Position numbers and translations under genes: made by a program. A DNA stretch of 64,000 nt from the NCBI RefSeq assembly GCF_023500045.1, contig NZ_JAMCOF010000002.1, forward strand, positions 161,811-225,810. The letters are read 5' to 3'. Shown in pieces: positions 29,823 to 38,974 of this stretch; position 1 is the stretch's first letter; each line of letters starts with the position of its first letter. The notes below the pieces were generated by a model. It was not told where the DNA came from and searched no databases. It was given only the letters and a program-made list of their open reading frames with translations. This stretch comes from Bartonella bilalgolemi (lineage in GTDB: Bacteria > Pseudomonadota > Alphaproteobacteria > Rhizobiales > Rhizobiaceae).

Positions 29823-30743
29823 ATGTCTGTTTCAAAAGAATTACTGGTTAAAAATGGTAAATTAGGCTCGATAGCAGCTAATATTTATAATTATATTACA
29901 TTAATGAAACCACGAGTTATGTCGCTAGTTATATTTACAGCTCTGGTTGGATTAATGTTATCACCTGTTACTATGAGTCCATTGCATGTTTTTTTAGCTA
30001 TTTTATGTATAGCTTTAGGTGGTGGTGGCGCGGGAACACTTAATATGTGGTATGAATCTGATATTGATGCGGTGATGAAACGTACCCAAAAGCGCCCTAT
30101 TCCAACTGGTAAAATCAGCCGTAGGAAAGCGTTTATTTTTGGTTTAGCTCTTTCTATCTTTTCAGTTTTGGTTATGGGAATTTTCATTAATTGGTTTACG
30201 GCGTTTTTTCTTGCTTTTACAATTTTCTTTTATGTTGTTATTTACACAATTTGGTTAAAGCGTATAACATCTCAGAATATTGTGATTGGTGGTGCAGCGG
30301 GAGCTTTTCCACCAATGATTGGATGGGCAGCTGCAACAGGTACAGTGAGTTTTGAGAGTTTCCTCTTATTTTTAATCATTTTTATGTGGACTCCACCACA
30401 TTTTTGGTCTCTTTCTCTATTTTCATCTTTTGATTATGATGTAGCGGGTATTCCTATGATGCCTAATATGCGAGGAGAGCAATCCACGAAAAACCAGATT
30501 TTAATTTATACTATTATTATGGCAATATGCGCTATTGGACCTTATATTATAGGTTTTTCAGGTATTATCTATGGTATTTTTTCAACAATTTTAAGCGCTG
30601 TTTTTGTTTATCTTTCTTATTGCTTATGGAAAGCTAAAGAATATGATGAGACAACTGTTATGGCTAAAAAAGTATTTTTCTTTTCGTTATTTTATTTATC
30701 TGCTATATTCGGGACTCTTTTAGTTGAATCCTTTATTGGGTGA
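29823..30743 (+). CDS. ctaB: Protoheme IX farnesyltransferase (heme O synthase)
   Basis: A 306-residue UbiA-superfamily membrane enzyme that farnesylates heme B to heme O for heme-copper oxidases. TLMKPRVMSLVIFTALVG opens the family domain. The first Asp motif is NMWYESDIDAVMKRTQKRPI and the second is SLFSSFDYDVAGIPMMPN. A PPMIGWAAATG block and about nine membrane helices are also present. It stands alone: no coxA, coxB, ctaG or coxC flanks it, unlike the usual alphaproteobacterial cluster. Confidence 0.95.
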   Translation: MSVSKELLVKNGKLGSIAANIYNYITLMKPRVMSLVIFTALVGLMLSPVTMSPLHVFLAILCIALGGGGAGTLNMWYESDIDAVMKRTQKRPIPTGKISRRKAFIFGLALSIFSVLVMGIFINWFTAFFLAFTIFFYVVIYTIWLKRITSQNIVIGGAAGAFPPMIGWAAATGTVSFESFLLFLIIFMWTPPHFWSLSLFSSFDYDVAGIPMMPNMRGEQSTKNQILIYTIIMAICAIGPYIIGFSGIIYGIFSTILSAVFVYLSYCLWKAKEYDETTVMAKKVFFFSLFYLSAIFGTLLVESFIG

Positions 30744-31271
30744 TTTATCATTCTGTAGTGTTTTTTAATTTATCAAAAAGTTATACATTAGTAGAATTTA
30801 TAATTGCATATCATGGATATGGTGTTTTTTCTTAGAGAGATATAAAGTTTCTAAAAATAATAGATTTTATTGATAGGCAGGTATTTAGTATTACATCTTC
30901 TGAAAATTCAGAAATGTTAATAACTTTTGTTTTTATACTTGAAACTACAAAAAAGTGTTTTTAAATCGTTATGAATGAATTTCGTATAACACTCTTAGAT
31001 CGATTATCTATTTAGTCATAAACAATGTCTTTCTGCTGTTGAAAGAGTGCAAAATAAATACTGTAAGGTCATATGATAACACGTTCTTTTATATATAAGG
31101 CTTAAAATCATAGACAGTTAAATAAGCGAGGCAATATTATATTTTATGAAATATTTGTATCCTATATATTTTTATAGTCTTTCTCATAAAGTGCAACATT
31201 TGTGATACAGGACACATTAAATCATATTATAAATTTGCTATTTAATTATAAAGTTTTTAGTGAACGCTCTT
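30744..31271. other. Gene-free region downstream of ctaB
   Basis: About 530 AT-rich bases between converging ctaB and the NifU-like gene. I found no ORF, no ctaG/coxC remnant I could recognise and no convincing terminator hairpin. Confidence 0.4.
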
Positions 31272-31844
31272 TCACAGTCCAGTATTTTGCGGCATAGCTT
31301 CAACACCTAATACCTCAGGAATAAAATGCCGTAAAAGATTTTCAATACCATGTTTAAGGGTTGCTGTTGAAGAAGGACATCCAGCACAAGCACCTCGCAT
31401 ATTGAGGTAAACAATTCCATTTTCAAAGCCGCAGAAGGTGATATCACCACCATCATTTGCTACAGCTGGACGTACACGTGTTTCAAGCAATTCTTTGATG
31501 ACAACAACAATATCAGTATCTTTTTCATCAAAAAATTCTTTATCAGGTATATGGACTTCTGTGGTGATAACAGGATCATTGGAAAGAAAATGTTCCATAA
31601 TTGTACCTAAAATTGCTGGTTTGAGATGTTTCCACTCTCCATCATTTTTAGTTATAGTAATGAAATCATATCCCAAAAAAACGCTTTTTATATTTGGAAT
31701 ATTAAATAATTTTGCAGCAAGGGGAGAATTTTTAGCAGCTTTTTCACGATTGTGAAATTCTAGGACGCCTTGAGGAAGAACAATACGGCCTGGTAAAAAT
31801 TTAAGTGTTGTAGGGTTCGGTGTGCTTTCAGTTTGAATAAACAT
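31272..31844 (-). CDS. NifU-like iron-sulfur carrier protein (NfuA type)
   Basis: A 190-residue protein with an N-terminal Nfu_N domain (MFIQTESTPNPTTLKFLPGR, FLGYDFITITK) and a C-terminal NifU domain. The latter contains RPAVANDGGDITFCGF and MRGACAGCPSSTATLKHGIE, whose CxxC binds the cluster. It delivers Fe-S clusters to target proteins. This two-domain form is normal for alphaproteobacteria. It lies 57 bases downstream of a universal stress protein gene on the same strand. Confidence 0.93.
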   Translation of the reverse strand: MFIQTESTPNPTTLKFLPGRIVLPQGVLEFHNREKAAKNSPLAAKLFNIPNIKSVFLGYDFITITKNDGEWKHLKPAILGTIMEHFLSNDPVITTEVHIPDKEFFDEKDTDIVVVIKELLETRVRPAVANDGGDITFCGFENGIVYLNMRGACAGCPSSTATLKHGIENLLRHFIPEVLGVEAMPQNTGL

Positions 31845-31901
31845 ACATTATTCTTTCATTACTTACGGTTGCAGAAGAGAATTCATATAGAAGTATTATT
31901 T

Positions 31902-32393
31902 CTAGGCAACAACTTCAATTTCTTCCTCAGGGAGATCGCTTGGAATAATAGTAACGGGGATAGGAAAAGTACTTCCCCGATGAGCAATGGATTGGATAAG
32001 TGGTCCCGGTCGTTCTGTATGACAACTTGCAGCTAAAACAATGAGGGCGATATCCTGATCTTCATTAATTAGTTTGAAAATTTCATTAATTTTTTCTCCT
32101 TCACGCATAATTGTTTCTGCTTCAAGAGCTTGAGTAGTGCGTACATCATCAGCTACTTTTTCTAGAATTACACAGGCGTGTGCCGTTGATTCCATCCGCA
32201 TAACTTTGTCGACACCCAGAAAATACTGAAATTTTGAGTTGTCAATAACAGAGAGCAAAATTAAGGTACCATTCGTGTTTTTGGCATGTTGCGCAGCAAA
32301 AATGACAGCACGCCGACATTCAGGTGTTTCATCAATGATGACCAAAATTTTTCGTTTATGATCTATTTCTTGACTTTTTCGCTTAGAGAGCAT
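31902..32393 (-). CDS. Universal stress protein family (UspA)
   Basis: A 163-residue single Usp domain. RKILVIIDETPECRRAVIFA is the N-terminal strand and helix. LIVLAASCHTERPGPL and GSTFPIPVTIIPSDLP form the C-terminal part. The ATP-binding G-x2-G-x9-GS motif is only partly kept (AASCHTERPGPL then RGS), so nucleotide binding is uncertain. It probably forms a unit with the NifU-like gene and perhaps trpS upstream. Physiological role unknown. Confidence 0.85.
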   Translation of the reverse strand: MLSKRKSQEIDHKRKILVIIDETPECRRAVIFAAQHAKNTNGTLILLSVIDNSKFQYFLGVDKVMRMESTAHACVILEKVADDVRTTQALEAETIMREGEKINEIFKLINEDQDIALIVLAASCHTERPGPLIQSIAHRGSTFPIPVTIIPSDLPEEEIEVVA

Positions 32394-32439
32394 GTCATTT
32401 TATTTCTGATTTTTAAGGTTAAAGTTTGACCATTTTATT

Positions 32440-33510
32440 TTATATATTGTGTACAAAACCGACAATTTCACGAATTTTTTTCATATTTTTTTCTGCTAAA
32501 AGACTTGCACGTTGTGCACCATCACGCAGAACAGAATTAATATAGGTTTTTTCTTGATATAGACGGCGTAACTCTTGTGTTATTGGTCCAAGTTTATAAA
32601 CGATAAGATCAGCTAAAGCTGATTTAAAAAGTGAAAATTGCTTTCCTGAAAACTCTAACAGTGCTTTTTCTTTGCTGATTTCAGCAAAAGCGGCATAGAT
32701 GCCTAATAAATTATTAACTTCTGGACGTTCTTGTAAATCGCTTAGTTTATCAGGAAGAGGAGTGGAGTCGGTTTTTGCTTTGCGTATTTTTTGTACGATA
32801 AGATCAGCATCATCGATTAAATTAATCCGTGAAAAGTCGGAAGGATCTGATTTTGACATTTTTTTTGTGCCATCACGTAAGGACATAATACGCATAGCTG
32901 TCTTTTTGATAAGAGCTTCTGGCATTGGAAAAAAAACTTGTTCGTTTTTTTCACCATTTTGCACAGAAACACCAAGATTTAAATTTGCAATACGATCAGC
33001 ATAAATGCTGTTGAACTTTTGTGCAATATCACGTGTTAATTCAATATGTTGTGTTTGATCTTCTCCTACTGGAACATGTGTTGCGCGGTAGATTAAAATA
33101 TCAGCAGCCATTAAGCTTGGATAGGCAAAAAGCCCAAGAGATGTTTGTTCACGGTTTTTACCTGCTTTATCTTTGAACTGAGTCATGCGGTTGAGCCAGC
33201 CAATACGTGCAATACAATTAAAAATCCACGCCAGTTCAGCATGTTGAAAAACACGTGATTGGTTGAAAATAATCTGTTTTTGAGGATCAATGCCGGCTGC
33301 TAAAAAGGCTGCTGTCATCATACGAGTAGACTCTGCTAAACTAAGTGAATCTGGATTAATGGTCAGAGCATGCATATCCACAACACAATAGAGACACTTA
33401 TAGGATGTTTGCAGATCTACCCATTGTTTGATGGCTCCAAGATAATTGCCAAGATGCAGGTGACCACTCGGTTGTACACCAGAAAAAACAAGAGGTGTAA
33501 AAGCGTCCAT
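32440..33510 (-). CDS. trpS: Tryptophanyl-tRNA synthetase
   Basis: A 356-residue class Ic synthetase charging tRNA-Trp. The N-terminal [17 protein letters not shown] carries the HIGH-equivalent (HLGN). [16 protein letters not shown] and the KMSKS loop [15 protein letters not shown] (near 215) follow. Normal length. It is downstream of murJ on the same strand with a 74-base gap. Since aroC is broken, this organism must obtain Trp from its surroundings, but the synthetase is retained as expected. Confidence 0.96.
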   Translation of the reverse strand: MDAFTPLVFSGVQPSGHLHLGNYLGAIKQWVDLQTSYKCLYCVVDMHALTINPDSLSLAESTRMMTAAFLAAGIDPQKQIIFNQSRVFQHAELAWIFNCIARIGWLNRMTQFKDKAGKNREQTSLGLFAYPSLMAADILIYRATHVPVGEDQTQHIELTRDIAQKFNSIYADRIANLNLGVSVQNGEKNEQVFFPMPEALIKKTAMRIMSLRDGTKKMSKSDPSDFSRINLIDDADLIVQKIRKAKTDSTPLPDKLSDLQERPEVNNLLGIYAAFAEISKEKALLEFSGKQFSLFKSALADLIVYKLGPITQELRRLYQEKTYINSVLRDGAQRASLLAEKNMKKIREIVGFVHNI

Positions 33511-33584
33511 AGAAAAGGCCTTTCTTATGATATTATGTGCTTAATATATTGTGATAAAGCATATTTCTGAAAACAATAGAAATA

Positions 33585-35147
33585 TTAGAGGTGCTGTTTC
33601 ACATTTTTACGGAGGAGCGATAAATAATTTGTTCCAAATAAAAGACAAATGATAAAATAAACCGATGTTGAAATAATAAGTAATCCTGCTAAGGTGCTTG
33701 CGCGCAAGAAAAATGAAGTCTGTGATGATAACGGTACAGAGAAAAAGCCAATGGAATAGTACAAAGTGAGAGCCATGAAGAAAGAGGCGATTATGAGAGA
33801 TGCCATCCGCTTTATTAGTTGTGCATCATATTTCCAATAGCCTCGTTTAAGAAGGGTGCTACACAGTAATAGGATGTTAACCCAGCCGGCAGTAATTTCA
33901 GCGATGACAATACCACGTGCTGACAAAAATGAGAATAATGTTAGGGCTAAGCTGATATTGATAAAAACACAAATGCCTGCAAAAATCATGGGTGTTTTTG
34001 TATCTTCGCGAGCAAAAAAATTAGGAATAAAAACTTTTATGAGTACGAAAGCTGGAAGACCAATTCCATAAAGCTGGACCAATTGAGCAACACTGTTTGT
34101 TGAGTCACTGGTAAATTGACCTCGTTCGAAGAGAAGGCTGATAATGGGACTAGATATAAGCAGAAAAGCAACTGATGCGGGTAAAGTTAAAAATAAAGAG
34201 AACTCAATTGCGCGATTTTGCAATTCATCAGAATCTGTGTTTTTTTTGTTGCGTAGCGCTTTTGTTAATTCAGGAAGAAGAACTGTTGCGACAGCGATAC
34301 CAACCACTCCAAGGGGCAATTGGTAAAGACGATCAGCATAAACAAGAGAGGAGACGGCACCTGATTGGCTAGAAGCGATATTGGTATTAATCAATAAATT
34401 AATTTGTGTAATTCCCCCTGTGATAGCAGCAGGGAAGGCTAAAATTAACAGTTGGCGGACATTGGGGCTAAAATGAGGTAGGCGGAAGGAAAGCTTCATT
34501 CCACTTTTACGTAAGGCTATTGTCATGAGAGCCAATTGAAGGAGTCCTGCTGCTGTTACACCCCAGGAAAGATTGAGTCCAATATGCCAAGTATCAAGTT
34601 GATAGATCCAAGCATAGGCGAGCACGCATATCAAGATAATATTTAGAAAAACAGGGGCAATAGCTGCAACAAAATAGTGTTGGAGTGCATTCAGCATTCC
34701 TCCCATCATCGCTGCTAAGGACATGCATGCTAAATAGGGAAACATGATAGTAGTAAAACGGATTGTAGCGTTAAATTTTGTAGCATCTTCTGCAAAGCCT
34801 GGTGCAATCAGTGTGCGGACCAAAAAAGGCATACTCAGTTCCATAGCAATAGTGAGAAGTAAGAGTAGTGAAAACAAAACACCAAAAACTTCTTCTGCAA
34901 ACTTGCATGCATTTTCTGATCCATTTTCTGAGATTTTTTTAGAAAAAAGAGGAACAAAAGCTGTTTGAAAGGCTCCTTCAGCAAAAAAACGACGGAAGGT
35001 ATTAGGAAAGCGAAAAGCAGCGTTAAACGCATCGGATACAGGACCTGTTCCAAGAGCCGCTGCCATCAGCATTTCACGAATGAAGCCAAAAAAACGGCTT
35101 GTGAGAGTTCCAGAAGCGACTGTTATAAATTTTTTAATCAAGTTCAT
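33585..35147 (-). CDS. murJ: Lipid II flippase MurJ
   Basis: A 520-residue MurJ/MviN with 14 membrane helices, which flips lipid-linked peptidoglycan precursor across the inner membrane. TSRFFGFIREMLMAAALGTG, RFPNTFRRFFAEGAFQTAFV (Arg residues of the cavity), LYQLPLGVVGIAVATVLLPE and FLLISSPIISLLFERGQFT are family hallmarks. It precedes trpS, an order common in related bacteria. Upstream is nearly 1 kb with no gene. Confidence 0.96.
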   Translation of the reverse strand: MNLIKKFITVASGTLTSRFFGFIREMLMAAALGTGPVSDAFNAAFRFPNTFRRFFAEGAFQTAFVPLFSKKISENGSENACKFAEEVFGVLFSLLLLLTIAMELSMPFLVRTLIAPGFAEDATKFNATIRFTTIMFPYLACMSLAAMMGGMLNALQHYFVAAIAPVFLNIILICVLAYAWIYQLDTWHIGLNLSWGVTAAGLLQLALMTIALRKSGMKLSFRLPHFSPNVRQLLILAFPAAITGGITQINLLINTNIASSQSGAVSSLVYADRLYQLPLGVVGIAVATVLLPELTKALRNKKNTDSDELQNRAIEFSLFLTLPASVAFLLISSPIISLLFERGQFTSDSTNSVAQLVQLYGIGLPAFVLIKVFIPNFFAREDTKTPMIFAGICVFINISLALTLFSFLSARGIVIAEITAGWVNILLLCSTLLKRGYWKYDAQLIKRMASLIIASFFMALTLYYSIGFFSVPLSSQTSFFLRASTLAGLLIISTSVYFIICLLFGTNYLSLLRKNVKQHL

Positions 35148-36057
35148 GAGGATATATTGGGTTTGTAATAAAAAGCTATTCTCGATAATAAAATATGATA
35201 AGTATATTATAGGGTATTTTATGATGATATTTGTTTTTCTGTCAATAAGAGCGCATCTGCATCATTGACGCTATTTCTATACCTTTTTTCTCGTGGATAG
35301 AAAGCAATTAATTATTTTTTATAAAGAGAACTGTATGGTTTGATAGGAGAAAATTTATGTAAATGCTTTTTTATTAATTTAATACTTTTTTATGAAGAGA
35401 CTACCTCTTATAAGCTCTTTCTTAAAAAAAAAGAAAGTAAAATTCTGTATAAGATCACCTCTTTTATATTTTATTTTGTAAATCTTATTTTAAAAGCCTT
35501 ATAATTCTTTTTGCAACTTGTAGATAAGGAGTCATTGTTTGAACAACTCTAAAATTTTCTTACAATTTATGTGCCTTCTTACTACAAGCTCCACTTTTTA
35601 CAGAAAACTTTAATAGTTTTTTCATCATCTATAGAGTGATCGAATTCTATAATTTTTTTATACATAATTTCAATAATAGAGAAATTATTCACTTTATTAA
35701 CAGTATTATTTTTTATAATAAGATAAATTTATATCGTGAAATGATTTATTTTACTATATTTGAGAATTGGCTGATTTTTTGACTTGTTTTTATATTCACA
35801 ATAATTTCTGATCGTCTTGCACGAAAGACATAAAAGAATCCCAAAAATGAATAGAAATAGTTTAAAGAATTAAAGAGGCATTGTGTAGAGTTTTGTAGAA
35901 GAGAGTTTGAAAATTCTTTTCTTTAGTCTTATGATATTGTCTTTAATTTTGTAAAATATAGATAGACCAATATATTAAAATAATTGGCATATGTCGATAT
36001 GATATATAAACATAAGAGATAGCTTAAGAAATAGTGAACACATCAACAGGTGTATTT
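35148..36057. other. Long gene-free, very AT-rich region between murJ and the HAD gene
   Basis: About 910 bases with no supportable ORF, the longest fully empty interval in the window. In relatives glnD is often next to murJ; I could not recognise any remnant of it. It must hold two divergent promoters. Short A/T runs abound (for example the A run near 35424). Confidence 0.45.
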
Positions 36058-36903
36058 ATGAAAGAACTCACACATATCGATCCTCTCATAAGGCAATATG
36101 ATGCTGTTTTTTGTGATGTTTGGGGCGTTTTGCACAATGGTGTGCAGGTTTTTGAATCGGCAGTGCAAGCATTGCAAAAAATTCGACAAATGGGAAAAAG
36201 TATTGTTTTGTTGACAAATTCTCCTCGACCAAAAGAAGATGTAGTTGCCCAATTACAAATGATGCAAGTGGATAAAGAGTGTTATGATGAAATCGTTACT
36301 TCAGGTGATGTAACACGTGATCTTATTCGCTCTGCTCCACGTAAAGTTTTGTTCATTGGTCCACAACGTGATTTGGTTTTATTAGAAGGATTATCTTGCG
36401 AATTGGTCGAAGAATGGGAAGCTTCTGCGATTGTTTGTAGTGGTTTTCTTGAAAATTTAGAGACGATACCAGATGCTTATGAAGAGATGTTTCGTCGTTT
36501 ACGAGGAAGGAATTTGCCTTTTATTTGTGCTAATCCTGATATTATCGTTCATTGTGGAAATCAAGAAATTTGGTGCGCTGGTGCTTTGGCACGCTTGTAC
36601 CAACAATTAGGAGGTGAAGTGCGTATTGCTGGAAAGCCTTACGCTCCAATTTATGAGTGTGCCTTTAAAAAATTACAGAAAATCCGTGGAATAATAGATA
36701 AAAATCGGGTTTTAGCTATTGGTGATGGTCTTTTGACCGATATTAAAGGAGCGATTCATTTTGCTCTTGATTCCCTTTATATTATGGGGGGCATTCACCA
36801 TCATGACTATGAGCATAATGGTATTGTAAATAAAGAAGCTCTACATGCTTTTTTCGATCGTTATGGTTATCAGCCACATGCAATGATGTGGATGCTTCAG
36901 TAA
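36058..36903 (+). CDS. HAD-superfamily hydrolase, subfamily IIA (TIGR01459-like)
   Basis: A 281-residue NagD/UmpH-like phosphatase. Motif I is DAVFCDVWGVLHNG (nucleophile Asp, near residue 18), motif II LLTNSPRP, Lys in RIAGKPYAPIYE, and motif III AIGDGLLTDIKGA. The natural substrate is unknown. The frame starts at GTG 36034; ATG 36058, with AGGTG five bases upstream, matches the length of rhizobial homologs and was chosen. Its stop shares a base with the ribF start (TAATG), so the pair is translationally coupled, suggesting a flavin- or nucleotide-related role. Confidence 0.9.
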   Translation: MKELTHIDPLIRQYDAVFCDVWGVLHNGVQVFESAVQALQKIRQMGKSIVLLTNSPRPKEDVVAQLQMMQVDKECYDEIVTSGDVTRDLIRSAPRKVLFIGPQRDLVLLEGLSCELVEEWEASAIVCSGFLENLETIPDAYEEMFRRLRGRNLPFICANPDIIVHCGNQEIWCAGALARLYQQLGGEVRIAGKPYAPIYECAFKKLQKIRGIIDKNRVLAIGDGLLTDIKGAIHFALDSLYIMGGIHHHDYEHNGIVNKEALHAFFDRYGYQPHAMMWMLQ

Positions 36904-37895
36904 TGTTCGATTTTTTGCGTCTTCAGGAATATAGTCTTCTTCCTTTAGCGTGGCGTGGTGCAGTGCTCGCGATTGGCAATTTTGATGGTGTTCATCTTGG
37001 TCATCAAGCTGTTTTACAAAAAGCTATTGATTTATCACGTGAAAAAAAGAGGCCGGCTCTTGTTTTAACGTTTGAACCACATCCAAAAAGTTTTTTTCAA
37101 GGTTCAACTTCTGTTGATCGTTTAACACAAGCTGCTGAAAAAGCTGAAATTTTTAAAATTCTTGGTTTCCATGGAGTAATAGAGCAGCCTTTTGATGCAC
37201 AATTTTCTGCTCTTTCAGCCGATGAATTCATTACTGTAATTTTAAAAGAAACTCTTGATGTTTCTGTTGTGGTAACGGGGGAAAATTTTCGTTTTGGCTG
37301 TCAAAAAAGTGGAAATGTGAGTTTTCTTTGTCAAAGAGGTGAAGAATATGGTTTTGAAGTGGTGCAAATTCCTTGCCTATGTAATGCACAAAGACTAACA
37401 ATTTCTTCAAGTTTTATTAGGAAGCTCTTATTAAAAGGACAAGTATCACAAGTAGCTCATTTGCTAGGTTACCACTATCGGGTAAGCTCAAATGTTATAC
37501 AAGGTGAAAAACTGGGGCGGAGGTTGGGATTTCCTACAGCTAATCAGTTTGTTCCTCCTCAGACGAGTTTAGCTCATGGGGTTTATGCGGTAAGATTTCG
37601 TCGTGCTAATGGTATTTTATATGATGGTATTTCGAGTTTTGGATGTCGGCCAACTGTTGTTAGTAATGGAGTACCAGTGCTAGAAACTTATTTATTTGAT
37701 TTTGATGGTGATCTTTATGGTGAAAATTGTACGGTTTCTTTCTTGCAGTTTTTACGGAGACAAGAAAAATTTTATGCGTTAGAATCTCTGATTGCACAAA
37801 TGCAGCACGATGAAAAAGAAGCACAAGTAGTTTTGAGAACAAAACAACCACTTTCATTGTTAGATGAAGCATTAACTTTTAAAAATATGCCTTAA
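36903..37895 (+). CDS. ribF: Bifunctional riboflavin kinase / FAD synthetase
   Basis: A 330-residue enzyme making FMN and FAD from riboflavin. The N-terminal FAD synthetase domain has VLAIGNFDGVHLGHQAVL (nucleotidyltransferase HxGH), LTFEPHPKSFF and VVTGENFRFGCQKSGN. The C-terminal riboflavin kinase domain has GEKLGRRLGFPTANQFVP, HGVYAVRF and GVPVLETYLFDFDGDLYG. A GTG at 36888 could add five residues; the ATG coupled to the HAD stop is preferred. Downstream, a tiny minus-strand ORF overlaps its stop. Confidence 0.95.
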   Translation: MFDFLRLQEYSLLPLAWRGAVLAIGNFDGVHLGHQAVLQKAIDLSREKKRPALVLTFEPHPKSFFQGSTSVDRLTQAAEKAEIFKILGFHGVIEQPFDAQFSALSADEFITVILKETLDVSVVVTGENFRFGCQKSGNVSFLCQRGEEYGFEVVQIPCLCNAQRLTISSSFIRKLLLKGQVSQVAHLLGYHYRVSSNVIQGEKLGRRLGFPTANQFVPPQTSLAHGVYAVRFRRANGILYDGISSFGCRPTVVSNGVPVLETYLFDFDGDLYGENCTVSFLQFLRRQEKFYALESLIAQMQHDEKEAQVVLRTKQPLSLLDEALTFKNMP

Positions 37896-38041
37896 AAATG
37901 ATCTAAAAAGGAAAAGAGAGCAGATAAAATAACGCTTAAACTCACAATGAGCACAAGACTATATTCCAAAATATCATGGACAATATGGAGTTTCCGTTTA
38001 TAGGTGGGTGAAACAAATATTTTAAGGTCTGAGTTAATCAT
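37892..38041 (-). CDS. Small single-pass membrane protein candidate (49 aa)
   Basis: An unannotated-size ORF: ATG at 38041, stop at 37892, 49 codons. The product has a basic N-terminal half (VSPTYKRKLHIVHDILEY) and one membrane segment (SLVLIVSLSVILSALFSFL). AGGA lies about 12 bases upstream of the ATG, a weak ribosome site. It converges on ribF and overlaps its stop by a few bases. Not recognised, and it may be a chance frame. Confidence 0.35.
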   Translation of the reverse strand: MINSDLKIFVSPTYKRKLHIVHDILEYSLVLIVSLSVILSALFSFLDHF

Positions 38042-38543
38042 TGTGTATTTCTTTCCTGTTTGTATAAGATATATTTTACAATGTTTAGTGCTTATTTCTT
38101 TTCTAGTTAATAAAAAGTTAAAATATGTCTAATAATCGCAATGCATCGTGCACATTCGCATTCTTTAGTGGTAATCAGTTAAAAGAGGAAAAGAGATGAC
38201 TTTCAAAATAACTAATGGCCTTAATGTTTCTTTTTTCTGTATTATAGGGCGATAGGAGTATAATAGTTTTTATTTTGTGGCGATGAGTTGCCATTTAAAA
38301 ACAGAATTAAGCTAAAAAACTTTTTATATAGACTTAATTGCAGATTACTCTTTAAAAGGTGATTTTCGTTTGTATCTTAATATTTTCAACCTTAATCTAC
38401 ACATTGATACAAAATAATTTCCAATTTTCTGTCAGCTTTTTCCAATACACTAGATATTTATCTTTTTATTAGGATCATTTAAAAATGGAGTATAAAAACA
38501 AGAAAAATATCCCAAAAATCTATAGCTATTAACTGTTTGTTAT
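38042..38543. other. Gene-free stretch between two small ORFs
   Basis: About 500 AT-rich bases with no ORF I can support. Nothing recognisable was seen; it may carry the promoter for the 49-residue ORF on the minus strand. Confidence 0.35.
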
Positions 38544-38639
38544 TTATTGTGCACCTACAATTAAGGCAATTACAATAGCAATATTAATACCAACAATCAG
38601 CGTTGAATAAAGCATAGTAGTTTTAATAATATCAATCAC
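38544..38639 (-). CDS. Very small membrane protein candidate (31 aa, GTG start)
   Basis: A 31-codon ORF from GTG 38639 to a TAA at 38544. The ribosome site AAGGAG sits exactly 6 bases before the GTG, stronger than most in this window. The product is almost entirely one membrane helix (LYSTLIVGINIAIVIALIVG) with a short amphipathic start (MIDIIKTTM). Such proteins are often subunits or regulators of membrane complexes. No family recognised. The strong ribosome site is the main argument for it being real. Confidence 0.45.
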   Translation of the reverse strand: MIDIIKTTMLYSTLIVGINIAIVIALIVGAQ

Positions 38640-38974
38640 CGAATTCTCCTTTTCGAATTGTATTATTTATGATACACATAATGTTACATGATGTAATATA
38701 TGCTGATATAAGATACTCAGCAAGCTTAAAATAATCCTTTATTTATTATGGTTTGATATATTTCGCATTTAGCTGTTGTTTTGATACAGAGAGGTTACAT
38801 GGTATAGCACCATTTTCACACAAGCTTTGTCATTTACTTTATACAATATACAATGAGATAATGAATTAGAGAGCAAAAGTAACTCTAAGGAAAATGAACT
38901 GGATATGCGTTGAAAATAAGCTAAAGCAAGCTTTGCACAAAAGGTATTCAGTGTGATTGTATAAGGAGAAAAGT
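38640..38974. other. Region upstream of flhA
   Basis: About 335 bases holding the promoter of the plus-strand flagellar operon beginning with flhA and, on the other strand, that of the 31-residue ORF. The flhA ribosome site AAGGAG is at its right end. In related rhizobia fliQ directly precedes flhA; no fliQ is seen here. Confidence 0.45.

Noticed and set aside
35415..35440. Possible terminator CTTTCTT / AAGAAAG near murJ upstream region
   Set aside because: Short arms made only of A/T-rich runs, with no T tract in a sensible position; expected by chance here.
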